A stretch of DNA of 64,000 nt from Polytrichum commune. Lineage: Eukaryota > Streptophyta > Polytrichopsida > Polytrichales > Polytrichaceae. Shown here piece after piece: positions 55,033 to 64,000 of this stretch. Position numbers and translations under genes: made by a program. The notes beneath the pieces are model-generated. The model ran no database searches, was not told where the DNA came from, and saw nothing but the letters and a program-made list of their open reading frames with translations. Position 1 is the first letter of the stretch. Each line of letters opens with the position of its first letter. The stretch covers positions 32,384,527-32,448,526 of the forward strand of contig OX485808.1 of the NCBI GenBank assembly GCA_950295325.1. Direction: 5' to 3'.

Positions 55033-55571
55033 CAGGTCCACAAGTGGATATCGATGATGGAGGAACCTGTGGAGATGGAGGAGGTACTTGTAGACTGGAA
55101 GCGATGAGTTGCACCTTATATATATTAAAACCCTTGAACCCACCACTCGCTTGATGATGGAGTCCACAGATCAATGCAAGAGGATGTGATCTTCGATAAG
55201 TAGTTGTGATGAAGAAAAGTCAGAGATGATCGTGCGTGATCCCACGCACCGGCCAGAGTGATGACCTGCACCCAGCCTACTAGGTAAGCTAGCTGGTAGC
55301 AGCGCCTACTACTCCCACAATCTGCTCCCTGTCCCTGCATTAATCACGCCTGGCATGGAGGCTGATCCGGCTTGCTTTGAATGCAGCTACACTAATAAGG
55401 GTTATGGCCCGATCATGGTGGGCGGCAGTTCCAACTCCAGAGACAATATTGGGCCGTTGGATTGGATCAGGAATCGTCGCGTCCAGTTACCAACCATGAA
55501 TCATGAAGATTGTCACAAGTTTCAAGTTAAATCACCCTTGGATCAGTCGAGAGAGAAAAATTATAAGCAAT
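52686..55571. other. Upstream flank of the zinc-finger gene, no gene assigned
   Basis: GC-richer than the repeats and without recognisable transposon ends, so probably promoter and leader sequence. Contains TGAG repeats near 53337 and (GA)n at 54994-55030. The frames spanning the GA tract are artefacts of the repeat. Confidence 0.45.
54994..55030. repeat. (GA)n microsatellite
   Basis: About 18 GA units. Confidence 0.92.
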
Positions 55572-55795
55572 GAACGGGGAGAACCGACTGCTTAGTTACA
55601 GGTGAACCGGTAAACAAGTTTGAGAAATGACTGGTTGAAGCTCAAGACTTCAGGAAAATTACCAATCGTTTCAGAAGAATCTATGGAATATACCTCAAAG
55701 GAATAAAGAAAAAAAAACAGAAAGATCGCAACATGTAACCGGTTGGACGGGTAAACACGAGGATTTTGACCGATTATGCCCAGAACTCTTCCTGG
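55572..55795 (+). repeat. R1 dispersed repeat, copy e (near complete)
   Basis: GAACGGGGAGAACCGACTGC, TTAGTTACAGGTGAACCGG, TCAAGACTTCAGGAAAATTA, GCAACATGTAACCGGTTGG and GACCGATTATGCCC. Used as the reference uninterrupted copy. Confidence 0.88.
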
Positions 55796-57319
55796 ACGAC
55801 ACTGATTCTAAGAGGTCGAGGTGAAGAATCTTCTTCTCTTCATTAAGTCATGATCACATTACCAGCCTTACGTTTGTGTCTAATAACTATTGAACCTACA
55901 CTAAAAGCATATGAGCCCTTTATAACTGTCCCACATCGTTAGAAAATGTGCATATCTATCACAACACTAGATTTGCAGAGTGACATATCTTTTCAGTGAC
56001 GCAGTATGTGAATTGCCATAGACTCATACGCTGATATCTCATGAGCTACAACAATGTCTATGTGTTGAGCACATACTAGTCCTATCTCATCGTAACACGC
56101 GTCGTTTCGGTGTCCGCTCTTAACTGCAGACCTTGCCATACACCACTCAAATATGGGTGTCCGATTCGATCGTAACAAGAGTTGTAACTACATACTACGC
56201 CCACACAGTACCTTAATTAATACTGTATGTGGTGATGGGCTCCGCACGCTTCCCAATCACACGGTAACAAGTGACAGCAGGAGGATACTGAGATCCTGGC
56301 ACCACCTGATGCGAGAGAGTGTCGGTCCGAAGCATCCAGGAATGTTGAATCTGGTCTGCATTCCCGGCGGCTCCCTCGCAGCCGACCTGTGACACAGTCT
56401 GCCAATTTCCAGTATTCCTTCCGAGCTTGCCTCTGGCATAAGGTATGTGGGTGCTATTTTGGTTCGTTTTTCATCTTCTCCAACTTCTACCGATTAGATT
56501 TACACCAAAATCCAAAAAACAATACTCGTGTTGGTTTAGCAAATCCATGACGAAACTTGTGCGATTGAAAACCTGATTGAAAATCGGACCTTCCTTGCTT
56601 TAGTTATGGTTATTGGAAGTGCATGGTTGTCGATTGCTTAACTAAACACATAGGTCCTCCCAATTGTGTTTGCTATTGAGTGTGAAGCAGGTCTTAATAT
56701 TTGAAGACGTGGTCCAATCTCTTTTAAACATGTGTCTTTATGATACTCGCTCTTTGATCCTCACTGAACCACATACTAATCAAATCTAAGGTTCCGATTA
56801 AGAAAATGAGCCACTTAAAGACCCATCTACCTTACAGTCAAGGTTCACTGGAGTCCTCCATACACAACTGCATTCCCGATTTCTTCCACCATCCTTGGCG
56901 GTTTTCCTTGTGCAAGGGGCTACTTTCAACAGTGGGAATTAGTCTGATGGGCCTCAATCTTTGTTTTTGGACATCAAACCAAGTCTATTTTCAATCCATA
57001 CGGTTGGATTTTCTGAATTTAGCCTGGCTTTTTTCTGTATAATTTTAATTGAAAACGTGTACACTGGTCCAAAACTCTACGAAAGTAGCCATGTGAGCCC
57101 TTAACCATTTAAGGGTTAGTTACAGGCCTCCCTCGAGGGGTACTGTAACAATACTCTTGCTAATTTTGATTCTAGATGGGGTGCTAAAAAACTCCTCCTT
57201 CATAGGACCAACAGTAGAAGGATGGACTAGAATATCATAGCGCCCATTGTTGGCATAGTTGAAGATGTTTAGGACTTTACCTTAAGGGGGGTAAGTCGTC
57301 CATCGGAAGCATCCAAAAG
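55796..57319. other. No gene seen
   Basis: Overlapping short frames on both strands at 56150-56440, with higher GC, but no recognisable protein. Otherwise AT-rich. Confidence 0.5.
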
Positions 57320-57490
57320 CAATGAATAGAGAGATTTGGCCGATGGTTGATAATACAAATTATTTTAGAGGAATTTATTGAATATGAATCCAATTAATAA
57401 ACCAAAATGGACGATCACAATATGTAACCGGTTGAACTTGGGAAAACTAGGATTCTGATCGACTATGCTCAAAAAACTCCCTGAATGTGA
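57320..57490 (+). repeat. R1 dispersed repeat, copy f (5' part diverged)
   Basis: ATTTTAGAGGAATTTATTGA, CAATATGTAACCGGTTGAAC and CTAGGATTCTGATCGACTAT match R1. Confidence 0.75.
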
Positions 57491-57587
57491 ACCAAAAGGA
57501 CCTATCAATCTATATATCGAGGAATCCAGATGGCCTTGCATGTGTTTTGGCATTGAATTACACTAGTTTTAAATTTTTTTTTTAAAC

Positions 57588-57749
57588 ACAACATTATTAA
57601 GCAATGTGCATTTGTTCATGTGGACCGTGAGAATATAAATATGGGTTGCCCCAATCTAGTGCAGCTTCAAACTTAATCTGAGTCTCTTTGCCCTGGGTTA
57701 AGGCATCCCATGGTCGTATTCTTAGGACCCACATGTTAGTAATGTTATG
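57588..57749. mobile_element. Foldback MITE, CATAACATT family, copy 1 (right end shortened)
   Basis: The left arm ACAACATTATTAAGCAATGT, then GCATTTGTTCATGTGG and AATATGGG-type sequence, mirrors the right arm ACCCACATG..TAATGTTATG, which lacks about 20 bp. It shares its centre (TTAATCTGAGTC) with 59115-59295. Confidence 0.75.
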
Positions 57750-58945
57750 AAAGGGAAAAAAAAGAAAAAAGAAGAAAAGAACACATGCCTCCCTCCCCCT
57801 CTGCAATGTTTGTTGGATCCCTCCCTGGAGTGACCACCGCCAACTCTCCCAATGTTGTTTATAATGGATTCAAGATGCTTTGTTATTTCACAAAGAGAAG
57901 CAACATGCTTTGAAAGAGAGGAAATTCCCACGGAGACCAGATTTTGTGTTTGAACTAGAGTAAGTCAACATTTTCAAATGCCGTTCTAGGAATAACTAGG
58001 GCTCACTGTTCACACCCCAGGTTAGGTCTTGTTTTTCACTTTTAAGTAAATTTGGCAAAAATACTGAAAGTTTATATGGTGAGACATGTTTATCCAAAAC
58101 AATCATGTTGCTTTGTACAGAGTTGTTTTCTCTCCACTTGAAGTTGGTTTTGAGTAGGGTTTCAAGTGTCCTTTATTCCATTCAAGATTCGGTAGAGAAT
58201 TGAGAACAATTTGAATGAGGCTAGTTACTTGCACTCGGCGAGACTTTTTCCATGACAATTGTGCATTCCAACTTGTCCTAGGACGCAAAATTGACATTCC
58301 AAGGAATGAATGAATCAATCAATCAATTCAACTGCCAACTAGAGGTGGAGCGTTTGTAGTTGTGGTCAATGATGTTTGAGCATGCATTTAGATTGATGGA
58401 AGTAATCCAAGACTAGCTAGTGTCAAAGTTGCAGAGGACATGTCTTAATGGACTGGTTGTAATGGTCAACACTTTCCTTGTAAAACTTTAATGATGGTGG
58501 TGGAGTCGTTCTTTACTTACGATGGCACAGGTCTTCATTCAATACACTGAGTCATGGCACACTTTCTTGATTTTGAGATTTACGTCCCAAAAATAATGAC
58601 CCTTTCTAGAAGCTCTTGCTTTTGAAAAGAAAAAGAAGACCAATCGTCTTAAAACAAAACTAAAGAATTTGGGTTAGTAGTGCAAACTCTTGAAAGTTGT
58701 TTCAAAATTAAAATCGTGGAGCGATTTATTTCTCAAGATGTGGGATCATTCCAAAGTTGAACATTTCATGACCGATATCTATCTCCATATCCAATAATAG
58801 TGTGGAGAATAGTATCGGTGTTTGTGTGTAGGGTGGACCTCTTGAGCTTAGTGTGGTGGAGAGCACACACTATTCTAAAGTCAAAGATCCCGCACACTTA
58901 AGATGAAGTTTCCAACTTGAATGAGATAATGGGCATATATGGAAC
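57750..58945. other. No gene seen
   Basis: Short frames only. Confidence 0.5.
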
Positions 58946-59350
58946 CAATGAACGAGGAGAACTGACCGCTTCGTTACATATGAACTGGTTGAGTTTGAGA
59001 AACAAGTGGTTCAAACTCAAGACTTCGGGAAAATTACCCATCCATGATTTAGAGATCATCACATAATATTTCTCAATGTAATAAGAAATACCGAAAGATG
59101 TCGATATGCAACCACATAACATTATCAAGCAGTGTGTGTTCGTTCATGTGGGCCCTTTTAAATATAACCATGGGATGCTCCAACTTAGTGCAAATTCAGA
59201 TTTAATCTGAGTCGTTTGGCACTAGGGTTGGGGCATCCCATGATTATATTCTCAAAACCCACATGAACAAATGCACACTGCTTAATAATGTTATGCATGG
59301 GTCTTGAAAACACTAAGATCTCGACCGATTATGCCCAAAAATCTTCCGAA
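58946..59350 (+). repeat. R1 dispersed repeat, copy g, split by a foldback MITE
   Basis: AACGAGGAGAACTGACCGCT to GAAAGATGTCGATATGCAAC, then the element 59115-59295, then GAAAACACTAAGATCTCGAC and CGATTATGCCCAAAAATCTT. Confidence 0.82.
59115..59295. mobile_element. Foldback MITE, CATAACATT family, copy 2, inserted in R1
   Basis: 181 bp, almost a complete palindrome. The left arm CATAACATTATCAAGCAGTG mirrors the reversed right arm CATAACATTATTAAGCAGTG, and the match continues through TTCATGTGGG and CATGGGATG. It splits R1 copy g. A target duplication is not clear (only CA/CAT-type identity). Confidence 0.85.
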
Positions 59351-61292
59351 ACACTGTAGAAAACTATCAGATGGACTTGATCTAGAGGTTCTTACAATAG
59401 TTGTGAGGTTGAATCCATGCAACAACCTTACTAAGAGGTGACACAAACCTCTAGCTACATTGCATAGCTTGACTAGTTGGATCATATTTAATAAGGAGGA
59501 TAGCAATCACTTATCAAATTGACTAATGCACATGTGATTTTGCAGCTTCTCATAAATAAATATATAAACAACCAATGTCGGACAATCCGACGTGAATTTG
59601 AGCCCGTTGGCCCTACCATGCTCTCTTGATGCAGGGTGGGTTTTACTACCTAGTAGCTTCTCATGAGAGGTCAACTAACCAATCCTTGGACGATATGCTC
59701 ACCCTTTGTTTGTTTAACTAACCCACTCTTTCTAGAATGACCGTCACCGTATATTATTATTGTACTAAGTCGAGTGAGGCTAATTTGAGCAATTGATAAC
59801 AATAGACTAGTATAGGTTCCTTTCCATTGAGAAGCGGAAACAGAACGCTCGTGTCACCTTGGTAATATCTCTCCTAGTCAACAATGTAATTTCATGGGGT
59901 TTGTGGCTGAACCGCTTTCAACTTTTTGCTTTTATAAAATTCATAGTATAAGATGGAAGGGGTGGGAAGTTTCTCCATGATTTCTATTGGTGAAAAGAGT
60001 TTGTGTCATAGATTTGTAGCCGCAAAGTGCTTGAGGGGTTGAGTACCTCAAACTAAAGGTGTATCATAAAGTATGTTCTAGTTAGTAACCTAAGTGAAAA
60101 TTGACTTCAAAAGTAAACTTGTGAAGAATGACTACATATCCCTATGGTTTGAACTAGTAATGTTGTTACTACTAATTTAGTCTACACCAAATGCTTTTAT
60201 AATCATCTTGTTAAAAAACTGCAGAGTCAATATAGCATACATTGAATTTACTTGAACTTTGGTTTGATTCGTCAAGGGTTGGTCACTCAAAAATGTTACT
60301 TGCAATTCTGCATTGGCATGTCATCATGTTGAGAGCATTGGTACTTTCCTCATATAGGCACACACGGGGGATAAAATAATCTCAACACATTAACAATTAA
60401 AAAAGTAGTACACATGATTTTGGAAACCCTTGAGGCCTTCTTTGGCCCCCTAATAACTTAGAGTTTAATTGACCACGTCGTTCCATTCCCCCTTCTCAAT
60501 GGAAATGCATTCTAAGCCAAAACAAGGTCACAAACTTGTCCTAAAGTTTGAAATTCACCTCACCATTTGAACATAACATGGAACAAGAAAATCTAGCTTA
60601 TTATCGATGTCATATAGCGATTATCAATAACTTATTCTACAACATGAACATCATCAATCAATCAGGGCTTGATTTACGTGTTCGCTTTCCAATGACTACT
60701 AATCCACAAGTAATTTGTGCCCAACACTATAAGATTCCGTTTCCCAACACCTACCATTGGGGGTTGCGGTAAACGCTTGCTCCATGTGGGTTTGTTGCTG
60801 ACTCATCCCGATTTTTAGTTCAAAAGACTAATTCTGGGTCGGTGGCCCTGGTTTAGGTGTTAATTTGACTTGAAATAACAACCACTAGGCTCTAAATGGC
60901 GAGTCAACAGTTTCACCCTCCCCATTGGTTAAAAGGCGTTGTAAGTAATCACCCATATTATAAGGAGATCTCAGACACGAACCATGACTCATCAATGCAC
61001 TAAGGTAGGTCACCCATTCCCAACTAGTTAAGAAATCTAGCATCATATACGTGGTTTCTAGGTACAATCAGAGAAAAAAACTCCCCATGTAGAGAACTAG
61101 AAATAAGAACCAACTCATTAACTTCATATCATTTTTTTTGCAATAACCAAATCATTATGAGAATTCTAAGTAGATATCCTCTTCGACCTATACTCGTGAC
61201 ACGGGCTACCCTATTCCCGATCAGCGATCAATGACAAAACCGAGAACGCTTGATACCCATAATCGATAACTGCGACACCTAAACATGCTTGC
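59351..61292. other. No gene seen
   Basis: AT-rich. The 60548-60772 frame (74 residues) has no recognisable features. Confidence 0.5.
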
Positions 61293-62043
61293 AATCTAAA
61301 CCTAGTTGTCAACTCAGCCCACTGACATTTGACTAAGTTGGATTTCGACCATGACATGTCAGCATCGATCAAAGATTGACATTGTGTTGCATGGAAATAA
61401 GTTCGTTAGGTTAGGATAAGTGAAGTGATGAGAACCGAGGAAGCTGACTGATCAAGATCGTAGAGCGGATAAAGAGATGACGGTTTTTACAGAAAGCCGA
61501 GTGTTTACAATAAACATGTTGGAGTGTGAAATATTCAATAAATCTAAACCTAGTTGTCAACTCAGCCCACTGACATTTGACTAAGTTGGATTTCGACCAT
61601 GACATGTCAGCATCAATCAGAGATTGACATTGTGTTGCATGGAAATAAGTTCGTTAGGTTAGGATAAGTGAAGTGATGAGAACCGAGGAAGTAAGCTGGC
61701 TGATCAAGATCGAAGAGGGGATAAAGAGATGACGGTTTTTGCAGAAAGCCGAGTGTTTACAATAAACGTGTTGGAGTGTGGAATATTCAGTAAATCTAAA
61801 CCTAGTTGTCAACTGAACCCATTGACATTTGACTAAGTTGGATTTCGACCATGACATGTCAGCATTGATCAGAGATTGACATTGTGTTGCATGGAAATAA
61901 GTTCGTTAGGTTAGGATAAGTGAAGTGATGAGAACCGAGGAATGAAGCTGGCTGATCAAGATCGAAGAGCGGATAAAGAGATGACGGTTTTTGCAGAAAG
62001 CCGAGTGTTTACAATAAACGTGTTGGAGTGTGGAATATTCAGT
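61293..62043 (+). repeat. Tandem array of three 248-252 bp units
   Basis: Units start AATCTAAACCTAGTTGTCAA at 61293, 61541 and 61793 and end ATATTCAATA/ATATTCAGTA. Identity is very high. Differences are isolated substitutions and a 4-bp gain (GTAAGCTGG against GCTGACTGA). The last unit is followed by unrelated DNA at 62044. This is a recent amplification. Frames in it repeat with the unit and are not taken as genes. Confidence 0.93.
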
Positions 62044-63105
62044 AAATCTTGGGTCCTTGAATTCATGTCAGCCATTGCCTTTGCAAAAAGTGACGGTTTG
62101 TCCAACACCCAGGCTCACCGAAAACAGAAAATTTGTCCGTGACGATCGACCTTTAGGTGACTTAAGTACAGTAATCTGGTAGTATCATCGATAAGCTAGT
62201 CTAATCATAGATAGTCTAGCTTCGCTTCATAGGTAAGGTAAGGAAAATGCCTACTGCATGTCAACACTTTGAGCATTACGTACGGTTCCTCACCCAACTT
62301 AGACAAACCATCCATTATTTTATTTGGATTACGTTAAGGAGCATATCTAACTTCTACATAAGTGTTCAAAAGTCATAAAACCTCATTTGACTCGTCCTAA
62401 TCATGTAGTTCTCTCCCCCCCTCCCCCCGGCCTCCTTAAAATGGACAATGTTGATTGTTGACATTATGTCTGCATGCTGCACATTTAGTTTTTAGAATGT
62501 TATAATTAGTGTTCATGATGGAGTGTGTACTTTTCCATGTTGGCGGAAAAGTAGGTGTTGGAATTGGGGTCACCGACGAAACTGGGTGCTTCTACCTCAA
62601 ACACATCTATATTGGATGAAGGGGCTCTATTAGATTGATGACTCCTAGAGGGTTGAGCCTTTGAAGGCAGAGTCATTCCAACTAGATCCCACTAGATTAA
62701 CCTAAACCCAATTGGATGGAGTTTCCGTAGACACCACGAACCTCCAACAAAAGATCCACAACAACCCACATAAGTCAATTCAAATAAAAACGTTAGAAAC
62801 ACCACTTTCTAGTCCAAGATTCTTGCTTTATTTTCCTAATACATTCAACTTTGAAATCAACAACAAACACCCCAAATCACGATAGTTAGACTCAGTTAAC
62901 AGTGGTATGAATCGAACATATTAAACGTATAAGGAGAAGTAGATCGTGTTAACCAAAGAAAAGAAAAAGAAGAAAACGCCCATACCTAGGTACCGGCATG
63001 AATATGAGCCCATTGGCCTAATGCTGATCACGGTTGTCTATGATGCAACATAAGGCTTTACGCCTCTTGGGAGGTGGGCTCAGGAGGTGTAGAGATTATC
63101 CTAGC
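62044..63105. other. No gene seen
   Basis: No recognised feature beyond a C-rich tract near 62408-62430. Confidence 0.5.
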
Positions 63106-63400
63106 TTATGGGGGGAGAGGGATAGGTGTTTGGATGTTTTCGAGTTTCCTTTTGTCTAGGACTAGGTATGTGAGATATTTGATGGCATTTTGATGTACAT
63201 TTTTCACAAGGGTTTTGATGGTTGGTTTTGGGATGTTTAGATTGAGAATTTTGTTGATGGAGTGTTCGTGTATGGCTCCTCTAGTAACACCGGTTGTGAT
63301 GGTAATGAGGGGGTTCGTTTTCCGTCCATTATTTTGCATGGTGTCAATTAGTGGGTCGTATTTAGCGTGCTTGTGTGAGAGAGCTCATTCGGGGTATCCG
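63106..63400 (-). pseudogene. Degenerate retroelement-like C-terminal fragment, copy 2
   Basis: Better preserved than the copy at 3057. Reading the minus strand from about 63400: TVFDGYPE, stop, ALSHKHAKYDPLIDT, NPLITITTG, GAIHEHSI, NIPKPTIKTL, VHQNAIKYLTYLVLDKRKLE, ending PLPP and stop at 63106. The in-frame TGA after GYPE lies where CGA (Arg) would fit, so one C-to-T change at a CpG would explain it. From memory this resembles the tail of plant reverse-transcriptase-type proteins. No polymerase motifs are visible upstream, where the sequence turns into the tandem repeat. Confidence 0.5.
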
Positions 63401-64000
63401 TCGAAGACAGTATGTGCATTCAATGAGTTGGATTGTGTGTGTAGGTGTGGGTGACATTGGTGTTTGTGTGTGGTACGTGGTAACCAAACCGTCTACACCT
63501 CAAACCCTAAGTCCACATAGGTGAGCGCCAAGAACACTTCGTCGTCCATGGCCAAAGAACGAAGCCACTCCCACTCCCGCTCCCATACACACATTCTAAG
63601 AGTCAACCAACCACACAAGCGCCAGGCGGGGCCTGATGTGGCATGAGCCGAAAGCCTCACTCATGGGCCTGGGTCGTATTTAGTGTGCTTGTGTGAGAGA
63701 ACTCGTTTGGGGTATTCGTCACAAACAATATGTGAATTCAATGAGTTGGATTGTGTGTGCAGACGTGGGTGAGGTTGATGTTTGTGTGTGGTACGTGGCA
63801 ACCAAACCTCCTACATCCTAAGTCCACATAGGTGAACTCCAAGAACACTTCGTCGTCCATGGCCAAAGAACAAAGCCACTCCCACTCCCGCTCCCATACA
63901 CACATTCTAAGAGTCAACCAACCACACAAGCGCCACGCGGGGCATGATGTGGCATGAGCCGAAAGCCTCGCTCATGGGCCTGGGTCGTATTTAGCGTGCT
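63353..64000. repeat. Tandem repeat of 311-318 bp reaching the window edge
   Basis: GGGTCGTATTTAGCGTGCTT starts units at 63353, 63671 (GTG variant) and 63982, so spacings are 318 and 311 bp and a third unit runs off the window. Each unit contains part of the retroelement-like relic (codons for YDP onward, reversed) plus AACACTTCGTCGTCCATGGC and CCACTCCCACTCCCGCTCCC. Short minus-strand frames (MDDEVFL..TYVDLG) recur with the unit. Confidence 0.9.

Noticed and set aside
54904-55174. Frames with RERERE or LSLSLS stretches
   Set aside because: They are caused by the (GA)n microsatellite.
55993-56440. Overlapping frames on both strands
   Set aside because: Locally GC-richer sequence lowers stop frequency; none has a recognisable protein pattern.

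Overview
The window is AT-rich nuclear DNA of a land plant. I see three protein-coding genes with good support: a kinase-fold gene at 12669-14234 (-), a long disordered protein at 47774-50641 (+) and a small zinc-binding protein at 52071-52685 (-). They lie in two GC-richer islands, about 11.8-16.4 kb and 45.6-55.4 kb. Each reads as one exon, although an upstream exon for the 47774 gene is possible. The kinase resembles the plant At3g51990-like family. The zinc finger is of a PARP-like type that I associate with algae and seedless plants. With low confidence this suggests a bryophyte, lycophyte or fern rather than a flowering plant. I see no tRNA, rRNA or organellar genes and no bacterial gene organisation.

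The remaining roughly 58 kb is repeat-derived. It is built mostly of small DNA transposons and MITE-like elements with readable ends and target duplications: a Stowaway-type element (5532), two pogo/Tigger-type elements (7641, 8756), Tourist/Harbinger-like elements with TAA or TTA duplications (6747, 20865, 38769, 39275), a family ending in CTCGGGGGG with 8-bp duplications (2376, 24242), a family with palindromic ACTAAATATNATATTTAGT ends (26631, 27287, 39995) and long foldback elements (349, 1389, 57588, 59115). A dispersed repeat of about 210-235 bp, called R1 here, occurs at least ten times in both orientations. It hosts three of the other insertions, so an order of insertion can be read directly. 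Two pairs of diverged duplicates preserve natural empty sites, which independently confirm the Stowaway and Tourist insertions.

Tandem repeats are also common: a unit of about 320 bp that overlaps the kinase stop codon (11.87-12.67 kb), 369 bp x2 (17.88-18.60 kb), about 178 bp x3 (25.6-26.0 kb), 226-259 bp x7 (27.2-28.9 kb), 250 bp x3 (61.3-62.0 kb) and about 315 bp at the right edge (63.35-64 kb). Ten G or C homopolymers of 11-17 bp are scattered through the repeats.

The most notable gene-level observations are two. The kinase lacks the catalytic aspartate, the first two glycines of the P-loop and the activation-segment GT-GY/PE motif, so it is probably a pseudokinase. The 955-residue disordered protein carries five separate RVxF-type motifs, the signature of protein phosphatase 1 docking.
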